A stretch of 37,511 nucleotides of DNA from Dehalococcoidia bacterium (GTDB lineage: Bacteria; Chloroflexota; Dehalococcoidia; GIF9; UBA5629), in contig JAFGHL010000071.1 of NCBI GenBank assembly GCA_016930155.1, forward strand, positions 1 through 37,511, given 5' to 3'. Position numbers and translations under genes: made by a program. Under the pieces are notes generated by a model that was not told the origin of the DNA, made no database searches, and saw only the letters and a list, made by a program, of their open reading frames with translations. Within the stretch, counting starts at the first letter, position 1; every line of letters begins with the position of its first letter. Below, piece after piece: positions 28,420 through 37,511 of this stretch.

Positions 28420-29304
28420 ATGCAGCAGAATTTGATCTGTCCGCGTTGTAACAATACATTTTATCTGGGGCAGCGCTTTTGCGGTTTCTGCGGCCTGGCT
28501 TTTATCTACGCCTGTCCTAGGTGCGGCGCCGAAATTGACCCCGGCCACAACTACTGCGGATCATGCGGCACCAAGGTGGCATGGGCTGAAAGCAGCGAAC
28601 AGCAAGGTCAGCCGACGCCATTTATTATGGCGTCCAACGGCGAAGCTGGTACCGAAAAGGCAATAGACCCTGATCCTCAGCCCCAGCAGGAACTGGTCGA
28701 TCAGCCGGTTGCTCCTGTAGAAGGTCCCTCCCGCGGCAGAGCAGAAGAACATCAGGAACGCAGCTTTACGTTACTCAAGGAAGGGCATTACGGTCTGGCC
28801 ATCGAAGAGTTGACCAAAGCTATACAACACGATCCCAGTAAAGCCATAGTGTATTTGCTCAGGGGAGGTGCCTATTATAAGAAGGGTAACTATGACAGGG
28901 CTCTGCCGGACCTCAGCAAGGCCATAGAGCTTGACTCAAATATCCCCGCCGCTTTTTATAACCGCGGGAACATTTATTATTATATGAAGCAGTTCGGCAG
29001 GGCTATTGCCGATTTCTCCCATGCCATAGCTATCGATAATAAGGACGCCGGCGCATATCATAACCGGGGCTGCGCCTTTATTATGAAGGGTCTATATGAA
29101 AAAGCTATCGATGACCTCAGTCGGGCCATACAGCTCGACCCTGGCGACCCCCGGGTCTTTTGCAGCAGGGGAAGAGCATATGTGGGCAATGGGCAGAGAG
29201 AAAAAGCGGCCGAGGACTTTCGCAAGGCCATCAGCCTGTCATCCGACCCAGAAGTTATTCAGAAAGCGGAAGAAGTGCTGCACGAGCTAAGCGAAGAAGA
29301 TTAG
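28420..29304 (+). CDS. Zinc-ribbon and TPR-repeat protein
   Basis: 294 aa; CPRCNNTFYLGQRFCGFCG and CPRCGAEIDPGHNYCGSCG followed by TPRs. Confidence 0.85.
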   Translation: MQQNLICPRCNNTFYLGQRFCGFCGLAFIYACPRCGAEIDPGHNYCGSCGTKVAWAESSEQQGQPTPFIMASNGEAGTEKAIDPDPQPQQELVDQPVAPVEGPSRGRAEEHQERSFTLLKEGHYGLAIEELTKAIQHDPSKAIVYLLRGGAYYKKGNYDRALPDLSKAIELDSNIPAAFYNRGNIYYYMKQFGRAIADFSHAIAIDNKDAGAYHNRGCAFIMKGLYEKAIDDLSRAIQLDPGDPRVFCSRGRAYVGNGQREKAAEDFRKAISLSSDPEVIQKAEEVLHELSEED

Positions 29305-29368
29305 GCCGTGGCATCGCTAACTGTCTATCCTTGGAGCGACGGGCGTGCGGACTAAAAATATTTAAAGC

Positions 29369-30580
29369 TCAAATATTATCCGCGGGACTGGAGTCTCCTG
29401 CTTCAATCAGTTGTATATCATTTTCCATCGGTTCTAGTTCCTCTATGCCGCGCTCCTTCCGGATATCATCGATCTTCTTGAGAGGACGCTCCAGCTTGTT
29501 CCTGCGAGTGGTGATAAGGTTATCGAATTCCTTCTGCGCTTCGTATATCTTTTTACCCATCTTGTCCATGCTTTCCACGTACTTTTGCCACTGGATGAGG
29601 AAGAAGCTTACCTGCTGTATGATCTGGTCGATGGCCTTCTCGGTCTTGAAGTTGCGGACAGCCTGGTTGATCAGCGCCAGCACCGCGTAAAGGGTGACCG
29701 GAGAACAGAGTACGACCTTACTCTCCAGTGCATAATCGAGCAGAGTGGGATCGTTTTCGTTAATAAACCGGTAGACCTGCTCATTGGGTATCAGCACCAG
29801 TACGTAGTCGACAGTATTTTGCTCGGGATTGATATATTCCCTGGTAGTGACCTCCTTGATGCGTTGCCGCGTGTCTTTAAGAAATTCGCTCTTATAGTCG
29901 TCACGCTCAATGTCCGTTTCGGCATCCATGTATTTCATATAATTGTCCAAAGGGAACTTGACGTCCATGTTCAACTGAAGGTTGTTGGGCATTAAAAATG
30001 TGTAGTCCGGCCTGTTGCCGGTGGTTTCACTGACGACCTGTTTACGGTAGTTGGTGCCCTCTACGAAGCCGATGCTGCGCAGAATGTCGTCTGCCATACG
30101 CTCTCCCCATTGACCCCTGACCTTACTGTTGCCGAGAGCCCTCTGAAGCTGTCCGGTTGTCTCCTGGAGCTTGGAGGCCTGCTCGGATGCCGCCTTTAGC
30201 TGCTCTGAAAGCTGCCCCATGGTGCGCTCGCGGTTTTTCTCCATCTCGCTCACCAGGCTTTCGACGGTCTTGAGGTTGTCCCTCACTTCCTTGATGGACT
30301 GGTCTATGAGCTGTTTCTTGGTATCAAGATTCTTTTCACCAAGCTGGGTGTGCTTGGACAATACCTGTTCTGACATATCCACCAGACGCTGGACGGAGGT
30401 CTGCATGGAAGTATCCGTGAAGGCTGCCATGTTCTTTTGTATCTCTCCGCCGATAGTCAGAATATCCTGCTTGTAGTATGGTTTATATATACGGCTGATT
30501 ATGATTGTTGCGGCAATGCCCACAACCAGACCCCCCAGAAAGATAAGCCCGTAGATCATCAGTTCATTCATAGATTGCAC
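29369..30580 (-). CDS. rmuC: DNA recombination protein RmuC homologue
   Basis: 403 aa; N-terminal TM, coiled coil, RGQWGERMADDILRSIGFVEGTNY, RPDYTFLMPNN, DVKFPLDNY. Confidence 0.92.
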   Translation of the reverse strand: MQSMNELMIYGLIFLGGLVVGIAATIIISRIYKPYYKQDILTIGGEIQKNMAAFTDTSMQTSVQRLVDMSEQVLSKHTQLGEKNLDTKKQLIDQSIKEVRDNLKTVESLVSEMEKNRERTMGQLSEQLKAASEQASKLQETTGQLQRALGNSKVRGQWGERMADDILRSIGFVEGTNYRKQVVSETTGNRPDYTFLMPNNLQLNMDVKFPLDNYMKYMDAETDIERDDYKSEFLKDTRQRIKEVTTREYINPEQNTVDYVLVLIPNEQVYRFINENDPTLLDYALESKVVLCSPVTLYAVLALINQAVRNFKTEKAIDQIIQQVSFFLIQWQKYVESMDKMGKKIYEAQKEFDNLITTRRNKLERPLKKIDDIRKERGIEELEPMENDIQLIEAGDSSPADNI

Positions 30581-30619
30581 CTCGTTATAATATTTTGCCC
30601 CGGCCCGGCACCGGCATCT

Positions 30620-31195
30620 TTACTGCCAGGGAATATAGTCTTTCCAGGAATCACCGATACCGGCTGTTTGGGCTATCATGTAAAGAGAAATCGCCAGTAC
30701 GACTAGGCAAATCATTATTACAATATAGGCAAGGAGTATTGCCAGTCCCCACCAGGCCCAGGAACGCTGCACTTTCTTAAAATGCTCTATGCTTTCCCAT
30801 TTCTTGTGTTGCCAGGCCCACTCGCTGCCTTTTATGCCCAGGACGATGCTCATAGCCAGGCTGGCAATCCAGCCAACATATGGTATAAGGCCGAGCAGGG
30901 CGATAAGGGCGATCCAGACATTATTGCCGATTCCCCAGATCCAAGTGAGCAGAAACCCGCCCCAGCTCCAACCTTTGATATCCTCTGGAACAGGCGACCC
31001 TTCGCCCATCCCTGGAGCACAAGGTGCTACGATGTTTGTCTGACCGGGCCAGGAGCCAGTTTTAAGCAACACTTCCAGGCAGCGGTTGCAGTAAATATGA
31101 CCGCCGAGGTCGACCTTGCATTCCGGGCAGACAAATGATCCGCAATTGCAGCAGGCCCCCAGGGCTTCTATATCCGGGTGAACAGCGCATTTCAT
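30620..31195 (-). CDS. B-box-like zinc-binding N-terminus plus membrane domain protein (paralogue A)
   Basis: 191 aa; C/H-rich MKCAVHPDIEALGACCNCGSFVCPECKVDLGGHIYCNRC, hydrophobic C-half. Confidence 0.75.
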   Translation of the reverse strand: MKCAVHPDIEALGACCNCGSFVCPECKVDLGGHIYCNRCLEVLLKTGSWPGQTNIVAPCAPGMGEGSPVPEDIKGWSWGGFLLTWIWGIGNNVWIALIALLGLIPYVGWIASLAMSIVLGIKGSEWAWQHKKWESIEHFKKVQRSWAWWGLAILLAYIVIMICLVVLAISLYMIAQTAGIGDSWKDYIPWQ

Positions 31196-31231
31196 ATTTT
31201 TTCACCTTCCTTTTACTAGGCGGAAGCAGTT

Positions 31232-31768
31232 TTAATACCAGCGGGAGTCTGTCTGGCTGATACCCCAGACCAGCAGGAGAGCGCCGCCTATCATCAGCAG
31301 CAGTAAAAGCACAGCTAATGTGATCGATAAAGCCCAACCCCAGACCGACCAGGTATGCTGCACTTTTTTGAAGTGTTCCACACTTTCCCACCGCCTGGAT
31401 TGCCAGGCCCACTCGGTTCCTTTAAAGGCCAGTACCCAGGGCATTACCATCCATCCCAAGTACGGGACAAATACAAGGAACGACCACCAGACATTATTGC
31501 CGATGCCCCAGATCCACGTCAGCAACAAGCCTCCCCAGTTGAATTCCCCGAGTCCGGCAGGCACGGCAGCGCCGCTTCCCAAGCCGGAGGTATTTCCTGT
31601 TTGACCAGACACGGAAGCAGGGCCTACCGTTCCTGCTACCTTCTTCTGGATGCAGGAGTTGCAGTAAATTTTGCCGTCAAAGATAACCTTGCACTCAGGG
31701 CAAACTGCTTGGGAGCACTCTATACACTGGCCGACGGCCTGGCGGTCAGGATGGTGATAGCAATACAT
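31232..31768 (-). CDS. B-box-like zinc-binding N-terminus plus membrane domain protein (paralogue B)
   Basis: 178 aa; MYCYHHPDRQAVGQCIECSQAVCPECKVIFDGKIYCNSC; shares WGGxLLTWIWGIGNNVW with the neighbour. Confidence 0.75.
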   Translation of the reverse strand: MYCYHHPDRQAVGQCIECSQAVCPECKVIFDGKIYCNSCIQKKVAGTVGPASVSGQTGNTSGLGSGAAVPAGLGEFNWGGLLLTWIWGIGNNVWWSFLVFVPYLGWMVMPWVLAFKGTEWAWQSRRWESVEHFKKVQHTWSVWGWALSITLAVLLLLLMIGGALLLVWGISQTDSRWY

Positions 31769-31951
31769 ACAACCCTCCTTTCAATATAGCCTCCCGGTGC
31801 AAACAGCCCGGACGGTATCCCGCGTTTTAAGTAAAGTATATTTCATGTGCGCCTAACAATCTACTTCGATTTTGGGGTGTCGGCTAAACCTTTTACAGGG
31901 ATACGGCGTTTTTCTTACTAGAAAAGCAAAAATTATTTAAGGCAGTAAAAA

Positions 31952-32038
31952 ATGAGCGTGAATGTGCAACTGGCAGCTATCCTGATAGGGTTCATCGTCT
32001 TTTGCTCAATGATGCTTTTACTGGCCTGTGCATATTAA
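31952..32038 (+). CDS. Possible 28-aa single-pass membrane microprotein
   Basis: ATG-TAA ORF MSVNVQLAAILIGFIVFCSMMLLLACAY directly before a strong terminator. Confidence 0.35.
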   Translation: MSVNVQLAAILIGFIVFCSMMLLLACAY

Positions 32039-32060
32039 CCTGCTGCATCACCACCTTTTT

Positions 32061-32097
32061 CACCACTCCTGTTCTCCTCCGGGAGTGGTGATTTTTT
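32061..32097 (+). terminator. Rho-independent terminator
   Basis: CACCACTCC-tgttctcctccg-GGAGTGGTG followed by ATTTTTTG. Confidence 0.85.
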
Positions 32098-32162
32098 GCC
32101 CGGGCAGGGTAAGCCAGAATATACTATCAAAGTAGCAGTAATCAGCCAGAGGCCGTTGAATT

Positions 32163-32624
32163 TTGAAGATCGGCGTTATTTCAGATACCCACGTTAGATT
32201 TTTCTCGGATCTTCCGGCAAACTTGGTAAAAGCTCTGTCAGAGATAGATTTGGTAATCCATGCAGGCGATATAGTTACCCTTGATGTTATCAAGGGGCTG
32301 AAAACGCTAGCGCCGGTTAAAGCTGTCTGTGGTAATATGGATTATCCCGAGGTGCGTGCGGCTTTGCCGGACCAGGAGATATTTGAGGCCGAAGGCAGGA
32401 AAATAGGTATTACACATGGCAGGGGAGGTCCTTCTATCCTTGAAGTTAACGCACCCCGACTTTTTAACGGAGTTGATATAATTATATTCGGGCATACACA
32501 TATTGCATTTAACAAAGTTATGGGCGGTGTGCTGGTGTTTAATCCCGGAAGCGCAAGGGATTCATATGGGATATTAGAATTGGGCAATACCATCGAGGCA
32601 AAAATAATCAGGGGTTATTTTTAA
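32163..32624 (+). CDS. YfcE/MJ0936-family metallophosphoesterase
   Basis: 153 aa; GVISDTHVRF, VIHAGDI, VCGNMDY, ITHGRGG, IFGHTHIA; TTG start. Confidence 0.92.
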   Translation: MKIGVISDTHVRFFSDLPANLVKALSEIDLVIHAGDIVTLDVIKGLKTLAPVKAVCGNMDYPEVRAALPDQEIFEAEGRKIGITHGRGGPSILEVNAPRLFNGVDIIIFGHTHIAFNKVMGGVLVFNPGSARDSYGILELGNTIEAKIIRGYF

Positions 32625-32625
32625 A

Positions 32626-33420
32626 ATGAAAGAGAGCTGGCAGGATTTCGAGTTCCTCGACCACCCGGCGCTGGTCGGTTTTATATTTTGCCCGAGGCCT
32701 GACCAGTTTATTTATCCTGACACTGATCATTCTAGCTCTTTTAGTCTGCCGGTGGATGGGGGTGTCAGCATCTCGTGCCGGTTTTATCTGGGAGATAAGG
32801 GCTATCCCAATATCCTGTATTTTCACGGGAATGGCGAGCTGGCCAGCGAGTATGGGGAGGTAGGGGATCTCTATAACCGTGCCGGTGTCAATTTATTTGT
32901 GGCCGATTACCGCGGATACGGTAGTAGCGGCGGGTATCCTTCCATCAGTAGTATGATGAAAGATGCCCAGGGCGTGCTCGAAGGATTTAAAAGGATTCTC
33001 AGCGAGAGATCGATGAGAGGAGGCGTTTTCATTATGGGGCGCTCGCTCGGGAGCGGATCAGCGATTGAGTTGGCAGCCAACCACCCCCTTGATTTTCGCG
33101 GTCTGATCATCGAGAGCGGTTTTTGTGATGTTACAGACCTGATGGGCAGTATAGGCTTGTCTCCGTTTAAGGGAAAAGCGGCAGGCTCTGTGACTCCTGG
33201 CCTGGACCGCGTGCGGCGGATTAACCTGCCGGCACTGGTTATGCACGGTGAACATGATTCTATTGTGCCTCTGGACGAGGGGAAAAAAATATTCGGCAAC
33301 CTTAACTCGGCCGATAAAAAAATAGTAGTAATCCCGAAGGCCGATCATAATTCGATCATGGCGGTGGGGATGGACCTTTATATGCGAGAGCTAAAGGAAT
33401 TTATCCAAAGGGTCGGATAA
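32626..33420 (+). CDS. Alpha/beta hydrolase
   Basis: 264 aa; NILYFHGNGELAS, YRGYGSSGGYPS, MGRSLGSGSAIELAA, PKADHNSIM. Confidence 0.9.
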   Translation: MKESWQDFEFLDHPALVGFIFCPRPDQFIYPDTDHSSSFSLPVDGGVSISCRFYLGDKGYPNILYFHGNGELASEYGEVGDLYNRAGVNLFVADYRGYGSSGGYPSISSMMKDAQGVLEGFKRILSERSMRGGVFIMGRSLGSGSAIELAANHPLDFRGLIIESGFCDVTDLMGSIGLSPFKGKAAGSVTPGLDRVRRINLPALVMHGEHDSIVPLDEGKKIFGNLNSADKKIVVIPKADHNSIMAVGMDLYMRELKEFIQRVG

Positions 33421-33450
33421 AAAAGCCCCCTCCGTACGGAGGGGGCTTTT
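33421..33450. terminator. Bidirectional rho-independent terminator
   Basis: Perfect 30-nt palindrome AAAAGCCCCCTCCGTACGGAGGGGGCTTTT between convergent genes. Confidence 0.95.
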
Positions 33451-33468
33451 AAATTGCAGGCTAATCTT

Positions 33469-34131
33469 TTATTCGCTGGCAGGTGCTTCTTCTTCTGCTT
33501 CCTCTTTCGCCTCAGCAGCAGCTTCCTCCACCGCTCCCTCGGCCTCAGCAGCTGGCGCCTCCTCAGCCGCCTTGCGTACCTCGGAGACCTTGATAATCAT
33601 CTGTTCAGGATCGGCAAGCACCGTAATTTTATCGCCGACCACAATGTCTTTAACATGCAAAGACTGGTCGGGTAGAGCGAGGCTGGAGATGTCTACCTCG
33701 ATATTGTGAGGGAGGTCATCGGGCAGGGCTTCTATCTGAAGGGAGGTCATGGCATGAAGCAATGATACGTTCTTGAGCTTGGCAGCCGGGGCCTCTCCAA
33801 CAAATATCAGGGGAACCTCAGCCTTGAGTTTCTCGGTCATGGTCACCTGGTAAAAATCGACATGGGTGGGTTCACCAGTCATTGGATTACGCTGGACATC
33901 GCGGATAAGTACTTTGGACGGAGATGCAACCTCAGCCATTTTGAGGGTGATCAGGTCGGTGCCTCCCGCTCTGGCCAGCAGATGTCCCAGCTTGCGTACA
34001 TTAACCTGCACTGGAATAGATTGAATCCCCCGACCGTAAATATTGCATGGAATTAAACCGCCCCTGCGCAGGAACCGCACTTTCTTGCCTGTAATTTCCC
34101 TTTTCGATATTTCCAGCTCAAGTTTTCTCAT
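33469..34131 (-). CDS. rplY: 50S ribosomal protein L25/Ctc
   Basis: 220 aa; RKLELEISKREITGKKVRFLRRGGLIPCNIYGRG, HVDFYQVTMTEKLKAEVPLIFVGEAPA, acidic Ala/Glu tail. Confidence 0.94.
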   Translation of the reverse strand: MRKLELEISKREITGKKVRFLRRGGLIPCNIYGRGIQSIPVQVNVRKLGHLLARAGGTDLITLKMAEVASPSKVLIRDVQRNPMTGEPTHVDFYQVTMTEKLKAEVPLIFVGEAPAAKLKNVSLLHAMTSLQIEALPDDLPHNIEVDISSLALPDQSLHVKDIVVGDKITVLADPEQMIIKVSEVRKAAEEAPAAEAEGAVEEAAAEAKEEAEEEAPASE

Positions 34132-34197
34132 CGTCTTTCTCCAGAGTTAGTAACAAAATATAAAGATTATCCTGTTTAAGCGCTAAAGTCAAATTCA

Positions 34198-36027
34198 CTA
34201 TTTTTTATTTAGCTGTTGCGCCCGGTCACGACAGGCCGGGTATATCCCCTGTAATCCGCAAAGGTTGCAGTCGTTGTGGCGACAATCCGGAGTTAAATCC
34301 GTAGAAAACATCTTTTCACGCTCTTTTTTCAGGAAGGCAGTGCTTACTCCCGAACTTATATGCTGCCAGGGAAGCAATTCATCTGGATGGCGATCACGAT
34401 GCGCGTATAAAGAGGTGTCTATACCACATTCATTGAAAGCCTGCTGCCATTTATTAAAATCCAGGAACTCGCTCCAGGTATCAAGGCGGCAGCCCTTTTT
34501 CCAGGCAGTATAGACGGCAGGGCTCAACCGGCGGTCACCACGGGATAGGACTGCTTCAAGTAAGCTTGTCCTGGGATCGTGCCAGGATAAATGAACGCTG
34601 CCGCGTTTCATACGTCCCTGCAAAAGAATATGCTTCTGGTTGAGAGTTTCTATGCTGTCCTGGGCTGACCACTGGCAGGGTGTGTGGGGTTTGGGGACAA
34701 AGGATGAAACGGAAACCCGTACTCTGGGTGGCCGGCCACGGATGCCCTTTCCCAACCTGCAAATAGTGTCGACCAGGCTTGCAATGGAGGAGACGTCATC
34801 CATCGTTTCCCCGGGAAGGCCGATCATGAAGTAAAGCTTGAGGTTCATCCAGTCTTTTTCAAAGGCAGCAGAAAAGGCTTCCATCATGGCTTCCTCAGGT
34901 ATCCATTTATTAATCGCCTTCCTCATGCGCTCACTGCCGGCCTCGGGAGCAAAGGTAAGGGTCGTCTTGCGGCCTGAAGGAAGGGAGTCGATCAGGTCTA
35001 TGGAAGACTTATCCAATCTTAGGCTGGGTAAGGAAATCGTGATACCATCATGCTTGAACCTTTCTATAATGCTTGCGACCAGATGATTTATGGCGCTGTA
35101 ATCTCCTGAACTGAGAGAAACGAGAGAGAGTGTGTTATAGCCGCTGTTTTTCAGCAGGCAGTCTGCTTCTTCGAGCACTCTGTCTTCGGATATTTCGCGT
35201 ACGGGACGGTAAAGTATGCCTGCCTGGCAAAAGCGGCAACCACGGCTGCAGCCGCGCTGTATTTCCACCGCCGCCCTATCATGAACCACTTCAAGATAGG
35301 GTACCACGGGAAGCAGGGCGGGTTTAAGTTCATTGGCGATAATACGTTGAATGCTGGCGTGTGCATAGGACTGCACTGGGCTAATCGAAGTAAAAGTGCC
35401 CTTTTGGCTGTAGGCGGCTGAATAAAATTGGGGCACGTAAATGCCAGGCAAACGGCAAATCTGCCGCAGCAATTCCTGCTTGTCCTGTCTATGTTTGCCG
35501 TACGTATTAATAATGTTAGATAAAGCTTCCTCAGCCTCGCCTATGAAAAAGGCATCGATGAAGTCGGACATCGGTTCTGGGTTCATGGCGCAGCTACCAC
35601 CGGCGATTACCAGTGGTCCTCCTTCATTTCGATCCCGGGCGAACACTGGAAGGCCGGCCAGATCCAGCATATTCAACACGGTGGTGTAGCTCAACTCATA
35701 TCCCAGCGAAAAACCTATGATGTCGAATTGATTGAGCGGGTGGCGGGACTCCAGGCTGTAGAGCTTCAGGTTGTTTTGTCTGAGACGTTGCTCCATATCA
35801 GGCCAGGGAGAGTACACCCTTTCGGCAATCACTCCGGGCATGGCATTGAGCAATTCGTAGAGTATGGGGATTGCCATATTGGACATTCCCACTTCATAGA
35901 TATCGGGGAAAGCCAGCGCTATCCTGACATTCATGGAGTCCCAGTCTTTGCATACGCAGTTCCATTCCCCGCCTGTATATCTGGCTGGTTTAGTGACTTG
36001 GTTGAAAATAGTATCAGGAATATGCAT
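34198..36027 (-). CDS. Radical SAM protein, TIGR03960-like B12-binding family
   Basis: 609 aa; VEIQRGCSRGCRFCQAG radical SAM cysteines, ALAFPDIYEVGMSNMAIPILYELLN, C-terminal Cys cluster CRHNDCNLCGL. Confidence 0.88.
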   Translation of the reverse strand: MHIPDTIFNQVTKPARYTGGEWNCVCKDWDSMNVRIALAFPDIYEVGMSNMAIPILYELLNAMPGVIAERVYSPWPDMEQRLRQNNLKLYSLESRHPLNQFDIIGFSLGYELSYTTVLNMLDLAGLPVFARDRNEGGPLVIAGGSCAMNPEPMSDFIDAFFIGEAEEALSNIINTYGKHRQDKQELLRQICRLPGIYVPQFYSAAYSQKGTFTSISPVQSYAHASIQRIIANELKPALLPVVPYLEVVHDRAAVEIQRGCSRGCRFCQAGILYRPVREISEDRVLEEADCLLKNSGYNTLSLVSLSSGDYSAINHLVASIIERFKHDGITISLPSLRLDKSSIDLIDSLPSGRKTTLTFAPEAGSERMRKAINKWIPEEAMMEAFSAAFEKDWMNLKLYFMIGLPGETMDDVSSIASLVDTICRLGKGIRGRPPRVRVSVSSFVPKPHTPCQWSAQDSIETLNQKHILLQGRMKRGSVHLSWHDPRTSLLEAVLSRGDRRLSPAVYTAWKKGCRLDTWSEFLDFNKWQQAFNECGIDTSLYAHRDRHPDELLPWQHISSGVSTAFLKKEREKMFSTDLTPDCRHNDCNLCGLQGIYPACRDRAQQLNKK

Positions 36028-36190
36028 CTTGACGGACCTTTCAATTATAGCGGGCTATGGCCATACGGACAAAAAATGTCGCAAAATCTCATCCTGTAAC
36101 AGCAACCATGTGCCATTATAAATTGACACCCGATGAAATTAAAGAGTATATAATAATCTAAATACTATTTACCTTCTCCTGATGGGTTGT

Positions 36191-37511
36191 ATGGGGGACT
36201 GTCATATCGTGAGGAAAGAGCAAGAGAAAGATCGGAAAAAAGCCAGCTCAAAAGCTGAGAAGCAGCCTGCTGCAGCGAAGAAAAGGGATCGAGCCAGAGC
36301 GCTAAGGTCTGCTAAAGCCAAACCTGTCACCGTTGAAATCATGGCTTCTACGCAGCATGTAATGGAAACGCTTTCCAATATGCAGTTGGGGATCTGTATT
36401 TTCGACAAGGAAGACAGGATTATCGCTGTTAGCCGGCATTTTTCCGGGATAACGGGCTTGCAGACTGAAAGGATAACAGGAAAAAAGCTGGCTAAAAATG
36501 CTCTGTGGGGAGAAGGAGAAGAGCAGGAACAATTTGCGGAACTTTTTGCAGAAGCCAGGAGCTCAGGCAAACCGGTCGCCGGTGAACGCTGGGCTGCGGG
36601 CGCCGGGGAAGAAGGCAACAAGTACTGGAATATTACCCTGCTGCCACAGCAGGAAGATAATAAAGAATATTGTGGCATGTATCTAACGATACAGGAAATC
36701 TGCGAAAAAGGGCCAGAGGTCAGCATGGCGGAGCTGATAGGTGGCATTTTGAAAGAAGGTTTGAGGCATGATGAATTGCGGGGCTTGCTGGATAACCTGG
36801 TTGGAATAGTGAGGGACTTTTGCCGCTGCTCACAGGTAAAAATAGCTCTGATGGATAGATCCGAAGAGCACGTGGTTAGGGCGGAAACGGGGAAAGAGTT
36901 GGGTCTGTGGGATACTGGAGAGACGTTGACCCCCGATGTTATAAAGAAGCTGTTTGAGCAGACTGGGGAGGAAGCGTCGCAACATCGGAACGACCGGGGA
37001 ACAATTTATCTGGAGAATATTAACCTTCTTGAAGGCAGCTTGGAGGGAGAGGTAAAAGAACTGGCGGTTAACCTGCGCAATTCATATGGATTCCGCTCTA
37101 TCGCGTTCATCCCGGTCAAGGTTGACGGCAGGACCAAAGGATTCATCCAGCTGGCTAATACAAGAGCGGGAGGCATAACGTCAGAGGCATTAGAAGCTGT
37201 TGAAATTGCCGCGGACCAGCTTCACATGATACTGGAGAGGACGGAGTTAAAAGAAGATGTACGCAGACAGCGCGAGAGTCTTCTGCGGCAGATGCATGAA
37301 CGCAGTGCCCACCTAGAGGCCATGAGCGGCAGGCTAAAACAGGAGGTCTTTGAACGCAAGAAGAGTCAGGATGAAATGCGGGAGCAAAGGGATCTCGCCG
37401 TGACGCTCAATGGTATTGTCAATTTAAATGAAGCCCTACAGCTTTGCCTTGAATCTGCCATACGTGTTGCAGGCGCAGATTCTGGCGGTATTTATCTTGT
37501 CGACCGTCAGA
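36191..37511 (+). CDS. PAS/GAF-domain sensory protein (partial, runs off right edge)
   Basis: Manual translation from ATG 36191 (in-frame GTG alternative at 36209): basic N-terminus, PAS-like MQLGICIFDKEDRIIAVSRHFSGITG, GAF-like segments, coiled coil, open to window end. Missing from the ORF track for lack of a stop. Confidence 0.75.
   Translation, partial: MGDCHIVRKEQEKDRKKASSKAEKQPAAAKKRDRARALRSAKAKPVTVEIMASTQHVMETLSNMQLGICIFDKEDRIIAVSRHFSGITGLQTERITGKKLAKNALWGEGEEQEQFAELFAEARSSGKPVAGERWAAGAGEEGNKYWNITLLPQQEDNKEYCGMYLTIQEICEKGPEVSMAELIGGILKEGLRHDELRGLLDNLVGIVRDFCRCSQVKIALMDRSEEHVVRAETGKELGLWDTGETLTPDVIKKLFEQTGEEASQHRNDRGTIYLENINLLEGSLEGEVKELAVNLRNSYGFRSIAFIPVKVDGRTKGFIQLANTRAGGITSEALEAVEIAADQLHMILERTELKEDVRRQRESLLRQMHERSAHLEAMSGRLKQEVFERKKSQDEMREQRDLAVTLNGIVNLNEALQLCLESAIRVAGADSGGIYLVDRQ

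Noticed and set aside
1-37511. CRISPR array, IS element, integrase, prophage or toxin-antitoxin system
   Set aside because: No regularly spaced repeats, transposase or integrase-like frames, or typical toxin/antitoxin pairs seen.

Overview
The window is a 37.5 kb bacterial chromosome segment. Gene content suggests Chloroflexota/Dehalococcoidia-like, but this is inference only. It has no evident mobile element, CRISPR array or rRNA. The left 10.4 kb is a Wood-Ljungdahl carbonyl-branch locus. NuoE/NuoF-like (HydC/HydB-like) electron-transfer subunits, both corrinoid Fe-S protein subunits and an AcsE-like methyltransferase lie on the minus strand. Divergent to them are RNase HI and three genes that read as ARCHAEAL-type ACDS subunits: CdhA (alpha), CdhB (epsilon) and CdhC (beta, without the bacterial AcsB N-terminal domain). 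The middle is an origin-proximal housekeeping block: gyrB, GNAT, nadD, an Obg-like GTPase, dnaA, fmt, YugP-like protease, mazG, tRNA-Pro(CGG), an ApgM-family protein beside aspartate kinase, a NifU-like domain, a TPR protein and gyrA. The right part holds an M50 protease with CBS domains, UspA, zinc-ribbon/TPR and RmuC proteins, a tandem pair of B-box-like membrane proteins, a phosphoesterase, alpha/beta hydrolases, L25, a radical SAM protein and a truncated PAS/GAF sensor. The most interesting observations are the archaeal-type CODH/ACS module in a bacterial context; an Obg-like protein with a degenerate G3 motif and no OCT domain; an ApgM-family protein that may be a homoserine kinase analogue; leaderless-looking promoters; and a candidate oriC. 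All calls come from reading the sequence; no database search was run.
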